Below are positions 26,992-36,335 of a DNA stretch of 60,516 nt, piece by piece (the first letter of the stretch is position 1; each line of letters begins with the position of its first letter). Location of the stretch: NCBI RefSeq assembly GCF_009711055.1, contig NZ_WMJY01000020.1, forward strand, positions 1-60,516, given 5' to 3'. Both the position numbers and the translations under genes were made by a program. The DNA is from Myroides pelagicus (GTDB taxonomy: Bacteria; Bacteroidota; Bacteroidia; Flavobacteriales; Flavobacteriaceae). The notes under the pieces were generated by a model that saw only the letters and a list, made by a program, of their open reading frames with translations, had not been told where the DNA came from and did not search any database.

Positions 26992-27273
26992 ATGAACACT
27001 TTAGATAAAGAATTTCACGAAGCCTATATACGAATCTCCAATGAAGCAAGAAACCTTGCTCCAGATATAATGTTGCGTATATACGCTTATTACAAACAAG
27101 CTACTAACGGACTTAGCCATAAAGATTTTCTTGATATGTCAACAGATTTAAAGAAGGCTTTTAAATTTAATGCATGGACTCAAATAAGCCATTTGACAAG
27201 AGAACAAGCAAAGGAAGAGTACATTAAGCTAGCTAAACAAATTCTTGACGACTTAGAAAATGAAAACGAATAA
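26992..27273 (+). CDS. acyl-CoA-binding protein
   Basis: A 93-residue four-helix ACBP that binds long-chain acyl-CoA in the cytoplasm. The family motif YAYYKQATNG and the following KFNAWTQISHLTREQAKEEYI (binding Lys/Trp/Tyr region) are clear. A GTG at 26989 precedes the ATG at 26992, which is used here. Its end overlaps the start of the SOD-like lipoprotein gene by 14 bases. It lies 18 bases after psd and fits a lipid-metabolism operon: acyl-CoA pool, CDP-DAG, then PE. Confidence 0.92.
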   Translation: MNTLDKEFHEAYIRISNEARNLAPDIMLRIYAYYKQATNGLSHKDFLDMSTDLKKAFKFNAWTQISHLTREQAKEEYIKLAKQILDDLENENE

Positions 27274-27997
27274 ATTAGTCTTTCTTTTAGCCTTTTCAAC
27301 ATTTGTTATGAGTTGTACAGATACAAACAAACTAACAGAAATAGAAATTCCTGAAAGAACTGCCTTTCTAGCTCCTCAACAACAATTCCAAGACCCTGCT
27401 TCTATCAAGACTAAACAAGGTCCATTTGACATGCCTGAACTTAAGTATCAATTTCATGAACTGCCAGAATTATTTAATCCAGAATTTTTTTTTAAGCACT
27501 ATAGCATTACTAATCTTGATTACGCAAACAAATTAAATTCCGCAATCCACGGTACAGATTTTGAAAAACTAAATATTGAAGGTATCGTTCAAAAAGCTTC
27601 TACTTCTGATCAAAATATTAAAATACTAGCTGGAATATATTACAACCACTTGATATTTTGGCAGTCGTTAACTATAAAGGAACCCAAACTTAATCAGAAT
27701 GCTTTAGAGGCTATAACAACAAGCTTTGGGTCTGTGACTAATCTAAAAGCACTTTGTAAGTCTAAGGCTAAAGAATTGGATGGGTCAGGTTATTTGTGGG
27801 TACTACAAAAAGGCAATAACCTCGTAATAGAACTTACTCAAAACAATGAAGTACCACTACATTTAGGGCAACCGATTATAGCAATTGATTTATGGGAGCA
27901 TGCTTATTACGATAAGTTCCAAAATGATACAAACGACTACATTGAAGCTTATTTCAAATATATCAATTGGGATAGATTCAATAACTTGTACAAATAA
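27260..27997 (+). CDS. Fe/Mn superoxide dismutase-fold lipoprotein
   Basis: A 245-residue protein with a lipoprotein signal (MKTNKLVFLL...FVMSC, Cys about 19). The rest aligns to iron/manganese SOD. The four metal ligands appear kept: His80 (FKHY), His130 (YNHLIFW), Asp210 and His214 (IDLWEHAYY). The gateway Tyr is also kept. The second-shell 'GKHH' is replaced by SITN, and the N-terminal domain is divergent with an inserted Pro/Gln-rich stretch after the signal. It may be an envelope SOD or a metal-binding relative without dismutase activity. It overlaps the ACBP gene by 14 bases and closes the operon before the terminator at 27995. Confidence 0.8.
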   Translation: MKTNKLVFLLAFSTFVMSCTDTNKLTEIEIPERTAFLAPQQQFQDPASIKTKQGPFDMPELKYQFHELPELFNPEFFFKHYSITNLDYANKLNSAIHGTDFEKLNIEGIVQKASTSDQNIKILAGIYYNHLIFWQSLTIKEPKLNQNALEAITTSFGSVTNLKALCKSKAKELDGSGYLWVLQKGNNLVIELTQNNEVPLHLGQPIIAIDLWEHAYYDKFQNDTNDYIEAYFKYINWDRFNNLYK

Positions 27998-28032
27998 AAA
28001 AAGGATATAGTATTAGTACTATATCCTTTTTT
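27995..28032. terminator. bidirectional intrinsic terminator
   Basis: A 10-bp stem GGATATAGTA/TACTATATCC (28003-28012 with 28017-28026) with an A-run before and a T-run after. It lies between the convergent SOD-like and dnaB genes. Confidence 0.9.
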
Positions 28033-28040
28033 AGTATACT

Positions 28041-29582
28041 TTAAAAAGGCACTCCATCATCGTTTCCAAACACATCATCTGAGGGAGGTAAACTATTTGT
28101 AAAATTTTGTTGATTCTGTCTAAATGAATTATCTACGTCATTCATTGCTGATCCGAAGAATTGATCTCCAGGAACACTTAATTCTAAGTTGTCGAACTTA
28201 CCAAATTGTCCAAGAAACTTCAGACGAATATTGTCCAATCCTCCATTACGGTGTTTTGCAACAATAAACTCAGCTTGCCCAGTAGTCGGAGAACGCTGCT
28301 CATCATCCCATTCCTCTATTTTATAGTATTCAGGACGGTAAATAAACGAAACAATATCCGCATCTTGTTCAATCGCTCCAGACTCCCTAAGATCGGAAAG
28401 CAATGGACGCTTCGATGTCCCCCTAGTTTCAACTGCACGAGAAAGCTGTGATAAAGCAATTACAGGAATATCTAGTTCCTTGGCTAAAGCCTTTAAGTTA
28501 CGTGAAATAGTAGAAATCTCTTGTTCACGATTACCACCTCCTTTTTGATTTCCACCAGCAGTCATTAATTGTAAATAGTCAATAATAATCAGCTTAATAT
28601 TGTGTTGAGATGCTAAACGACGAGCTTTCGCACGTAAGTCAAAGATTGATAACGATGGTGTATCATCAATATACAATGGCGCACGTTCCAAATCCTTTAC
28701 CTTCACGTTCAACTGCTCCCATTCATGCGTCTCTAATTTACCAGTACGCAACTTCTCAGAATTTAATCCTGTCTCAGAAGAAATAAGACGAGTAATCAAC
28801 TGTACAGAAGACATCTCTAACGAAAAGAATGCCACACCTGCTCCTGATTCGATTGCTATATTCCTTGCCATCGATAATACGAAAGCTGTTTTTCCCATAC
28901 CAGGACGAGCAGCAATAATAATCAAGTCACTTGGCTGCCAGCCCGAAGTAAGTTCATCTAACAAATGGAAACCTGTAGGTAAACCACTTAATCCTTCTTT
29001 AGTACTAATCTCTTCAATTCTCTTTTTTGCTTGAGCTACTAAGGATTGAGCTGTTTCAGAACTTTTCTTCACGTTACCTTGAGTAACTTCATAAAGTTTT
29101 GCTTCAGCTTTGTCTAAAAGGTCAAAAACATCACTTGTCTCATCATAGGCATCTTCAATGATTTCATTAGAAATACGTATCAAACTGCGCTGTATAAACT
29201 TCTGTAATATAATTCTCGAGTGAAACTCAATATGTGCAGAGGAAGTAATACGTTGAGTTAATCCTACCAAATAATAATCTCCCCCAACTAAGTCAAGCTT
29301 ACCGTTCATTCGCAATTGTGTTGAAACAGTTAACAAGTCGATAGGTTGATTACCTACGAATAACTGATCAATTGCTTCAAAAATATATTTGTGAGCTTCT
29401 TTATAAAAAGCGTCAGGTTGAAGGATATCGATTACCTCATCAATTCCCTTCTTATCAATCATCATTGCCCCCAATACAGCCTCTTCCAAGTCAACGGCTT
29501 GAGGAGGTAATTTACCCTTTTCTAAAGCTATAATCTCTTTAGAAAAAGACTTCATTGGTTGTATCTCTTTTGCTTTTTCCAT
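28041..29582 (-). CDS. dnaB: replicative DNA helicase DnaB
   Basis: A 513-residue hexameric helicase at the replication fork. The N-terminal DnaB domain (PPQAVDLEEAVLGAMMID) is followed by the RecA-like motor. Walker A is ARPGMGKTAF, Walker B is IIIDYLQLM, and then come ALSQLSR and the arginine finger in the C-terminal KHRNGG region. No intein or insertion interrupts it. The C-terminal tail is Asn/Gln/Asp-rich. It lies on the minus strand, with accA upstream behind a terminator. Confidence 0.97.
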   Translation of the reverse strand: MEKAKEIQPMKSFSKEIIALEKGKLPPQAVDLEEAVLGAMMIDKKGIDEVIDILQPDAFYKEAHKYIFEAIDQLFVGNQPIDLLTVSTQLRMNGKLDLVGGDYYLVGLTQRITSSAHIEFHSRIILQKFIQRSLIRISNEIIEDAYDETSDVFDLLDKAEAKLYEVTQGNVKKSSETAQSLVAQAKKRIEEISTKEGLSGLPTGFHLLDELTSGWQPSDLIIIAARPGMGKTAFVLSMARNIAIESGAGVAFFSLEMSSVQLITRLISSETGLNSEKLRTGKLETHEWEQLNVKVKDLERAPLYIDDTPSLSIFDLRAKARRLASQHNIKLIIIDYLQLMTAGGNQKGGGNREQEISTISRNLKALAKELDIPVIALSQLSRAVETRGTSKRPLLSDLRESGAIEQDADIVSFIYRPEYYKIEEWDDEQRSPTTGQAEFIVAKHRNGGLDNIRLKFLGQFGKFDNLELSVPGDQFFGSAMNDVDNSFRQNQQNFTNSLPPSDDVFGNDDGVPF

Positions 29583-29732
29583 AATGCGAAAATACAGATT
29601 TTTAAAGATTAATACATGATTTTATTTAAGTACAATAAAAGAAAGCAGTATAAGAAACTATAAAATTCTCATTCGGTACTTATACAAGTATCCATAATAC
29701 AAGGAATCCTTATACAACATATTCCACAAAAA

Positions 29733-29760
29733 AATCCGAGAAAATATTAATTCTCGGATT
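29733..29760 (-). terminator. intrinsic terminator after accA
   Basis: A 10-bp perfect stem (29733-29742 with 29751-29760, loop of 8). The minus-strand tail is T-rich. Confidence 0.85.
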
Positions 29761-29790
29761 CTTCTATATATTATAGTAGTAATATAAGAA

Positions 29791-30744
29791 CTAGCCCTTA
29801 TACTCACCCATTTCGAAGTATTTCTCCATACGCTTGTCTAACATTTCTTCTGTAGTCATTTTCTTCAACACATCATAAGTATCAATGATATATTGTTTAA
29901 CACTTGCAAAAGCTTCTTCTCTATTAGTATGAGCTCCTCCTAATGGCTCAGGAATTATGTCATCTACTAACTTGAAACTTTTCATGTCTTTAGAAGTTAG
30001 CTTTAATGCTTCAGCAGCTCTCTCTTTATTAGCCCAGCTTCTCCAAAGGATAGATGAACAGTTTTCAGGTGAAATTACAGAATACCATGTATTTTCTAAC
30101 ATCGTTACTCTATCACCTACTCCAATTCCTAAAGCTCCTCCTGAAGCACCTTCTCCGATGATAATACAGATAATTGGAACTGTAATACGGAACATTTCGT
30201 AGATATTACGTGCAATAGCTTCTCCTTGTCCTCTTTCTTCCGCCTCAAGACCAGGGTAAGCCCCAGGAGTATCAATAAAAGTCACAACAGGAATATTGAA
30301 TTTTTCAGCCATATGCATTAAACGCAAGGCTTTTCTATACCCTTCAGGATTAGCCATACCGAAATTACGGTACTGTCTTGTTTTGGTATTGTAACCTTTT
30401 TGTTGACCGATGAACATATAACTTTGATCACCTATTTTACCAAGCCCACCTACCATTGCTTTATCATCTTTTACATTTCTATCTCCAAATAGCTCTACAA
30501 AAGTATCTCCGCATAATGCTTTGATATAATCTAATGTATAAGGTCTATTAGGGTGTCTAGAAAGTTGCACACGTTGCCAAGCAGTCAAATTCTTGTATAT
30601 ATCCTTCTTAGTTTCTTCTAATTTCTTCTCAATTTGCTTACATGTTGATGACACATCTACATCAGACTCCTCGCCGATCAAAGTACATTTAGTTAGCTGT
30701 TCTTCAAGATCTTTAATTGGAAGTTCAAAATCTAAATATTCCAT
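29791..30744 (-). CDS. accA: acetyl-CoA carboxylase carboxyltransferase subunit alpha
   Basis: A 317-residue alpha subunit of the carboxyltransferase that makes malonyl-CoA with AccD, AccB and AccC. The N-terminal helical part (LEEQLTKC) and the crotonase-fold core are standard: [32 protein letters not shown], and the oxyanion region [15 protein letters not shown]. Its own -7 element lies at 30778. The neighbour birA at 21.6 kb supplies biotinylation, but the two are not in one operon. Confidence 0.96.
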   Translation of the reverse strand: MEYLDFELPIKDLEEQLTKCTLIGEESDVDVSSTCKQIEKKLEETKKDIYKNLTAWQRVQLSRHPNRPYTLDYIKALCGDTFVELFGDRNVKDDKAMVGGLGKIGDQSYMFIGQQKGYNTKTRQYRNFGMANPEGYRKALRLMHMAEKFNIPVVTFIDTPGAYPGLEAEERGQGEAIARNIYEMFRITVPIICIIIGEGASGGALGIGVGDRVTMLENTWYSVISPENCSSILWRSWANKERAAEALKLTSKDMKSFKLVDDIIPEPLGGAHTNREEAFASVKQYIIDTYDVLKKMTTEEMLDKRMEKYFEMGEYKG

Positions 30745-30777
30745 TTATGATTATGTTTTAGTTTCAATTACGAGTTA

Positions 30778-30785
30778 CAAAGATA
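30778..30785 (-). promoter_or_regulatory. -7 element (TATCTTTG) of accA
   Basis: The minus strand reads TATCTTTG, 33 bases before the accA ATG. It lies in the gap after the EamA transporter gene. Confidence 0.5.
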
Positions 30786-30807
30786 TAAGATTCTACGTAT
30801 AGAACAC

Positions 30808-31701
30808 CTATTTCAATGTAAGTTTTCTTCTTTTTCTATTTTTAATCAGCCCATTTATAATCACGGTTGACAATATTAATGCTGCGGCAAAATAAAATGT
30901 TGCATTCATTTTTTCATCATCTTTGAAAATCAGTAAGGCTAACAAAATTCCATATACAGGTTCCAAATTAATTGTTAGCATAACTGTAAATGGACTCAAG
31001 TCTTTCAGTATCATTACTGAACCTATAAACGCAAAGGCTGTACAAAACACACCTAATACGATTAGCCAAAACCAGTCAATAGCTTCCACTTGGAAAAACT
31101 CTATTGTAAATCCACCTGTAAATAATAAAAAAACACTAAGTATCAACACTCCCCCAACCATCTCATAAAAAGTAATAATTGATGGACTACTGTGTTTAAC
31201 TAACTTACTATTTATGATAGAAAACAAAGCGGATAAAGAGGCTGCAATTAACCCTAAGACTATTCCAAATACATGATCTAAACTAACACTAAAGATTAAG
31301 GCTAATGCTCCGATAACAACCACGCCTAAGATCATCTCAACAAGATCAATCTTACGCTTTAAAATGATAGGTTCTAATATAGAAGCAAAAAAGGCTCCTG
31401 TAGATAGACATGCCAATGTAATTGAAATATTCGATACCTTAATCGCCCAAAAGAATGTAAGCCAGTGAAGGGCTATCACAACTCCTGCTGCCAAAAACTG
31501 AATGAGCTTATTTTTACTAACCTTTAAACTCTGTTTAGTAAATAAAAATACCGTACCTAAAGTTAGCACAGCTATTAATATTCTGTACCATACCAGAGGT
31601 AATGCATCCAAAGTGATTAACTGCCCTAAAATTGCAGTAAATCCCCATACAAAGACAATTAAATGGAGATAAATGTAGCTTCTTATATTACCTTCTTGCA
31701 T
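30808..31701 (-). CDS. EamA/DMT-family transporter
   Basis: A 297-residue inner-membrane protein with two EamA repeats of five helices each (about residues 10-140 and 150-287). Many such proteins export amino acids or metabolites; the substrate cannot be read. A basic tail (KNRKRRK) marks the cytoplasmic end. It overlaps the end of the upstream LptG-like gene by 14 bases on the same strand, so the two are translationally coupled. Confidence 0.88.
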   Translation of the reverse strand: MQEGNIRSYIYLHLIVFVWGFTAILGQLITLDALPLVWYRILIAVLTLGTVFLFTKQSLKVSKNKLIQFLAAGVVIALHWLTFFWAIKVSNISITLACLSTGAFFASILEPIILKRKIDLVEMILGVVVIGALALIFSVSLDHVFGIVLGLIAASLSALFSIINSKLVKHSSPSIITFYEMVGGVLILSVFLLFTGGFTIEFFQVEAIDWFWLIVLGVFCTAFAFIGSVMILKDLSPFTVMLTINLEPVYGILLALLIFKDDEKMNATFYFAAALILSTVIINGLIKNRKRRKLTLK

Positions 31702-32761
31702 TTCTCAATAAATATATTCCTAAAATAGCAAAAACAATATTAGGTATCCAAACAGCTATGATTGGAGGAATACTTGAAGCTTCTCCTAACACACTAAAAA
31801 TCTTATCAAAAAAAACATAGATAAAGGCAAGTGCAATACCAATAGCCAAATTAACACCCATACCTCCTCTACGCTTCATAGATGAAACTGACACTGCTAT
31901 AATCGTCAAAATAAATGCTGAGATAGGTACACTATATTTTTTATATAAAACGACCAAATATATATTAATATTCGAAGATCCTCTTGATTGCTCTTTAGCA
32001 ATAAAATTCTTCAATTGCTTTAATTGCATTGTCTCGGCAGCATAGACCACAGGCGTCAAATCATCTAAGTCAAAATCTAGACTTAACTCTTTCTTAGACT
32101 CCATTTCTAGCTTATCTCCTTCAATGCCAACATCACGTCTTACATAGTTATGCAATATATAGCTTTGATTATCTGGATCCCATACAATTCGCTCAGCAGT
32201 TATCTTTGTCTTTAACTTATTACCATCCATTTCCTCCATCATGAAGTTAAATCCAGTCTTCGTTGAATAAGAAAAACTACTTACATAAATAAACTCATTT
32301 TGACTAATCTGCCTATATACATTTTGAGATTCCCTTGCCTCTGAACTTGTCAAGTACTTATATCGAAAATCATTATACCCTGCACTTGCTTTTGGCACTA
32401 GATAGAATGCCATAAACAGAGCCATCATACACACCATCGTTGCACCAATAAAGTAAGGTCTTAAAAAGCGATTAAAGGAAATACCTGAGCTCAGTATCGC
32501 TACAATTTCCGTATTATTAGCTAGCTTCGAAGTAAACCAGATAATCGAAATAAACAGAAATATAGGAAATAACATATTAGCAAAGTAGATCGTAAAGTCT
32601 AAATAATATTGTAAAATCTCTTCTATAGGAGCATTCTTATCCATCATTTTATTGACTTTCTCCGAAACGTCGATAACTATTCCAATCGGCACAAATAACA
32701 ATAACATGACTGTAAATGTCATCAAATACCTCTTTAGAATATACCAATCTATAATCTTCAT
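31688..32761 (-). CDS. LptF/LptG-family permease (YjgP/YjgQ)
   Basis: A 357-residue member of the LPS transport permease family that extracts lipopolysaccharide with LptB. Three hydrophobic helices lie in the first 120 residues (IIDWYILKRYLMTFTVML; NMLFPIFLFISIIWF; MVCMMALFMAFYL). A periplasmic beta-jellyroll spans about residues 130-265, and three helices lie at the C-terminus. It cannot be assigned to LptF or LptG from this view, though the position next to tgt is usual for the LptG-like copy in Bacteroidota. It lies 34 bases after tgt and overlaps the EamA gene. Confidence 0.9.
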   Translation of the reverse strand: MKIIDWYILKRYLMTFTVMLLLFVPIGIVIDVSEKVNKMMDKNAPIEEILQYYLDFTIYFANMLFPIFLFISIIWFTSKLANNTEIVAILSSGISFNRFLRPYFIGATMVCMMALFMAFYLVPKASAGYNDFRYKYLTSSEARESQNVYRQISQNEFIYVSSFSYSTKTGFNFMMEEMDGNKLKTKITAERIVWDPDNQSYILHNYVRRDVGIEGDKLEMESKKELSLDFDLDDLTPVVYAAETMQLKQLKNFIAKEQSRGSSNINIYLVVLYKKYSVPISAFILTIIAVSVSSMKRRGGMGVNLAIGIALAFIYVFFDKIFSVLGEASSIPPIIAVWIPNIVFAILGIYLLRNARR

Positions 32762-32795
32762 ACTTTGCTAATTATATCTTTTTATAAAAATTAGA

Positions 32796-33926
32796 TTACA
32801 AACGTTGATCCATTTGTTTTACCATTTTGTTCTTCCATTCAGTGAAAGTTCCAGCAAGAATTTGTCTACGTGCTTCACGTACTAACCACAAGTAGAATCC
32901 AAGATTATGAATACTAGCAATCTGCTTTCCTAATGATTCATTAGCTGCAAATAAATGACGTAAATACGCTTTTGTATAAGTCGTATCCACCCAAGTATAT
33001 CCATTTTCATCAATAGGTGAAAAATCAGCTTCCCACTTTTTATTTTTAATATTAATTGAGCCATTTGCTGTAAACAACATTCCATTACGAGCATTTCGCG
33101 TTGGCATTACACAGTCAAACATATCAACCCCTAAAGCAATATTTTCTAAAATATTAATTGGCGTTCCTACTCCCATTAAATAACGTGGCTTCTCTGTCGG
33201 CAATATACCACATACAAGCTCTGTCATTGCATACATTTCTTCTGCAGGTTCACCTACTGACAAGCCTCCGATAGCATTCCCAGCTGCTCCTACATTTGCA
33301 ATATATTCTGCTGATTGCTCACGTAAATCTTTGAATGTACTTCCTTGTACAATGGGAAACAACGTTTGGGAATATCCGTACATTTCTGGCACTTTTGCCA
33401 AGTGATCAACACATCGATCCAACCATCTATGGGTTCTGTGCATAGAACGTTTAGCGTATCTATAATCACAAGGATAAGGTGTACACTCATCAAAAGCCAT
33501 GATAATATCAGCTCCAATTGTACGCTGTATTTCCATCACACTTTCTGGTGAGAAAAAGTGATATGATCCGTCTATATGTGACTTAAACTTCACTCCTTCT
33601 TCTTTAATCTTTCTATTGCTAGATAACGAATATACCTGAAAACCTCCACTATCTGTTAAGATATTTCTATCCCAATTCATGAACTTATGTAGACCTCCAG
33701 CTGCTTTTAATATTTCCATCTTAGGACGTAAATACAAATGATATGTATTCCCTAAGATAATATCTGGATTGATCTCTTCTTTTAATTCGCGTTGATGTAC
33801 TCCCTTTACTGTAGCTACAGTTCCTACTGGCATAAAGATTGGCGTTTCAATAACACCATGATCTAACGTTATTTTTCCTGCACGTGCACGAGACTGTGCA
33901 TCTGTCTGTAATAAATCGAACTTCAT
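32796..33926 (-). CDS. tgt: tRNA-guanine transglycosylase without canonical zinc cysteines
   Basis: A 376-residue TIM-barrel enzyme that swaps guanine-34 for preQ1 in tRNAs with GUN anticodons. The substrate Asp is in TDSGGFQVYSL, the nucleophile Asp in DMFDCVMPTRNARNG, and the base-recognition GGLSVGE is present. The usual zinc motif C-x-C-x2-C (E. coli CDCYTC) is replaced here by a stretch reading GYTWVD. Only the later His (SIHNLGF) remains. The rest is well conserved, so this looks like a lineage variant rather than decay. A -7 element is at 33946-33953. It is first in the tgt-LptG-EamA run. Confidence 0.95.
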   Translation of the reverse strand: MKFDLLQTDAQSRARAGKITLDHGVIETPIFMPVGTVATVKGVHQRELKEEINPDIILGNTYHLYLRPKMEILKAAGGLHKFMNWDRNILTDSGGFQVYSLSSNRKIKEEGVKFKSHIDGSYHFFSPESVMEIQRTIGADIIMAFDECTPYPCDYRYAKRSMHRTHRWLDRCVDHLAKVPEMYGYSQTLFPIVQGSTFKDLREQSAEYIANVGAAGNAIGGLSVGEPAEEMYAMTELVCGILPTEKPRYLMGVGTPINILENIALGVDMFDCVMPTRNARNGMLFTANGSINIKNKKWEADFSPIDENGYTWVDTTYTKAYLRHLFAANESLGKQIASIHNLGFYLWLVREARRQILAGTFTEWKNKMVKQMDQRL

Positions 33927-33945
33927 ATTAATTATTTACAACTGG

Positions 33946-33953
33946 CAAAGATA
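33946..33953 (-). promoter_or_regulatory. -7 element (TATCTTTG) of the tgt operon
   Basis: The minus strand reads TATCTTTG, 19 bases before the tgt ATG. Confidence 0.5.
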
Positions 33954-34008
33954 ATGTAAAACCAACTAAGCCTTACATTTTTAATTTATTTTTATCTTTG
34001 TTTACTAA

Positions 34009-35025
34009 TTACAAATACGCTTTATTTTTCAATAATAACCACACCACAATTGGTGCCCCAAACATCGATGTTATTGCATTGATAGGCAATAAATATTGAT
34101 CTCCATTCAACTGAGTCAATAAATCACATATTAACATCAATCCACTTCCTAATATAGCCGAATAAACAATCAATTTACTGTGCTGATTGATACCAAACAA
34201 CAATCGAGTCATATGTGGAACTGCTAAACCTATAAAAGCTATTGGTCCTACAAATGCAGTAGACACTCCAGCTAATAGTGCTGTCACCAATACTATTTGA
34301 TTTCGCGTACGCTTCACGTCTACCCCCATAGAAGATGCATAATTATCTCCTAGTAATAAAGCATCTAATTCTCTCGCTAAATACAAAGCTCCGAATAAAC
34401 CAACAATTACTATAACTGTAAATAGACCTATTACTTCCATGGTTAAATTCCCTAAACTGCCCATTGACCAAAAAATAAACTTCTTTATCTCTTCTGCACT
34501 TCCAAAAAAGGTTAATATACTAACTGCTGCATTAGCAAAACTTCCAAACATTATCCCTACAATAAGCAATGTCGTTGTACTTTTCACCTTAGTGGAAACC
34601 ATTAATATCAATAGCAACAAGAAAAAACTCCCCAATATGGATACCACTGCAATTGCATAACTTGAGGTAAGCAAAAAACGTAAACCTATTGGTAAAAAAG
34701 ACGAACCTAAAATCAAACAAGCGACCCCTAACCCTGCTCCTGAACTAATCCCTAACACATAAGATTCTGCCATCGGATTGCGAAACAATGTCTGCATCAA
34801 TAGACCACTTATAGACAAAGCTACACCAACTAGTATAGCAACTATAGCTTTGGGTAATCGATAATCTAAAACAATATATCTCCAAGCATTTTTCACATCT
34901 TCATTACCTGACAATATTGCGATAACCTTAGTAAAAGGTATCGATATAGAGCCTGTTGATATATTTGCAATAAAAATAACCAACACAGTTAATACTAAAC
35001 ATGATAAAATGACTCTTTCCTTCAT
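34009..35025 (-). CDS. FecCD/BtuC-type ABC importer permease
   Basis: A 338-residue permease for iron-chelate, haem or cobalamin uptake. About ten transmembrane helices are visible. Family blocks include RLPKAIVAILVGVALSISGLLMQTLFRNPMAES, the SSGAGLG loop and GPIAFIGLAVPHMTRLL near the C-terminus, which contacts the ATPase. It starts 5 bases after the binding-protein gene, in the same operon. No ATPase gene follows; the nearest candidate is at 49247. Confidence 0.93.
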   Translation of the reverse strand: MKERVILSCLVLTVLVIFIANISTGSISIPFTKVIAILSGNEDVKNAWRYIVLDYRLPKAIVAILVGVALSISGLLMQTLFRNPMAESYVLGISSGAGLGVACLILGSSFLPIGLRFLLTSSYAIAVVSILGSFFLLLLILMVSTKVKSTTTLLIVGIMFGSFANAAVSILTFFGSAEEIKKFIFWSMGSLGNLTMEVIGLFTVIVIVGLFGALYLARELDALLLGDNYASSMGVDVKRTRNQIVLVTALLAGVSTAFVGPIAFIGLAVPHMTRLLFGINQHSKLIVYSAILGSGLMLICDLLTQLNGDQYLLPINAITSMFGAPIVVWLLLKNKAYL

Positions 35026-35030
35026 TGCTC

Positions 35031-36185
35031 TTATTGTAGTTGCTTGTAAAAAACAGTTTCATAGTTAGGCAACAACTCTGGGTGAAAAATAGCAATTAAA
35101 TCTTTCAATACAATATCTGGTCTAGTAGGTCCCAACTCATAAAAAACAGTTCCTCCACTAGCTCCTTTTGTCAAAGAGAAGGAATAAACACGTTTCTCTT
35201 TAAACGCTTTAAAGTTGGCATAGTGGGGATTAGCTTTTTTCATCTCATTTAGTGATTCAAAAGCACCTGGGTTAATCCAGAAGTCTGCTTGCTCTGCATG
35301 AGAAAAAACAGATTCAAAACTCAACGCTAAACTACCTGTTCCTACTGTTTCTTTCCATAGATAATCTGATACAGCATCGCTAAAATATACTGCCGCCCAA
35401 CTATCGCCTTGTGGCATATACCAAACATCCTGATACATTGCACCACTTAATACAGTAGGAGTATTCAATACATTTTTAACTAACTTTAAAGACTCTTCGT
35501 ACGATTGTTCTATTTCAGTAAACATTCGTTCAGCTTGCTCTCTTTTATCATATAACGCACCAAACAACTTAATCCATTCCGCCTTTCCTAAAGGTGTCTG
35601 CTCTACCCAATCTCCGTTATATAATACAGGTATACCCGTACGCTCTATTGCTTGAAGACTTTTGTTGTTTTGATCCATTGCAAAAGCAACAACTACTGAA
35701 GGTGATAAGTCTACTACCTTTTCGAAATTCATATTTTCGTTTGATCCTAATTCTACTATTTTTCCCTCTGTAATTAATTCCCGTACACTAGGTGTAGAAA
35801 TATAATCTAACCCAGGAAAACCTACTAAACTTTGCTCTTCACCTAATAACTGTATTGATGGTATATGAGTGGTAGATGTAACGATAATATTATCAACCGG
35901 AACCGCTATACGAACCTCTCTTTCTAAAGATTCTGGAATATCACTCCCTTTCTTGTGCAACACATAGCGATAACTCTTAGAACTACCAGCCCAAGGCTGA
36001 GTAATATCGACTACTGAGTAATCCTCAAAGTATTGAATTTTCAACCCTTTTGCATATGTGATTGATGAACTTCCATCTATTATTTGCTCTGATAATATAG
36101 ATGTATTATCTACTTTCTGCTTACATGCAGTAAAACTTAATATAACAACCAATAGGTGAATAAACAACAAAGTACTTCTTCTCAT
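35031..36185 (-). CDS. ABC importer substrate-binding lipoprotein (BtuF/FepB-like)
   Basis: A 384-residue periplasmic binding protein of the class III (helical backbone) type. It has a lipoprotein signal with lipobox FTAC (Cys about 21). The two-lobe fold shows PSVRELITEGKIVELGSNENMNFEKVVDLSPSVV-like lobe I, typical of TroA/BtuF proteins, and VSDYLWKE in lobe II. The ligand is not defined: vitamin B12, haem and siderophore all fit. It heads a two-gene operon with the permease. A -7 element lies at 36210-36217, and no cobalamin riboswitch is seen in the 25-base leader. Confidence 0.9.
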   Translation of the reverse strand: MRRSTLLFIHLLVVILSFTACKQKVDNTSILSEQIIDGSSSITYAKGLKIQYFEDYSVVDITQPWAGSSKSYRYVLHKKGSDIPESLEREVRIAVPVDNIIVTSTTHIPSIQLLGEEQSLVGFPGLDYISTPSVRELITEGKIVELGSNENMNFEKVVDLSPSVVVAFAMDQNNKSLQAIERTGIPVLYNGDWVEQTPLGKAEWIKLFGALYDKREQAERMFTEIEQSYEESLKLVKNVLNTPTVLSGAMYQDVWYMPQGDSWAAVYFSDAVSDYLWKETVGTGSLALSFESVFSHAEQADFWINPGAFESLNEMKKANPHYANFKAFKEKRVYSFSLTKGASGGTVFYELGPTRPDIVLKDLIAIFHPELLPNYETVFYKQLQ

Positions 36186-36209
36186 AATTATATATTAGGG
36201 TTATATTCA

Positions 36210-36217
36210 CAAATGTA
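36210..36217 (-). promoter_or_regulatory. -7 element (TACATTTG) of the ABC importer operon
   Basis: The minus strand reads TACATTTG, 24 bases before the ATG at 36185. It matches TAnnTTTG. No Fur-box-like palindrome was recognised with confidence. Confidence 0.45.
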
Positions 36218-36335
36218 AAATTATTTCTTTTATTGCCTAAAACAATATACATACAAAAACTTTCTTCTCTCAAAAAACACCTTTTTAATGAAAAACTTCT
36301 TACTTTTATTTATAATTGCACAAAAATTGCCAACT

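Noticed and set aside
36186..36287. Possible cobalamin riboswitch before the ABC importer
   Set aside because: The leader after the -7 element is only about 25 bases and shows no B12-box or long-range stems.
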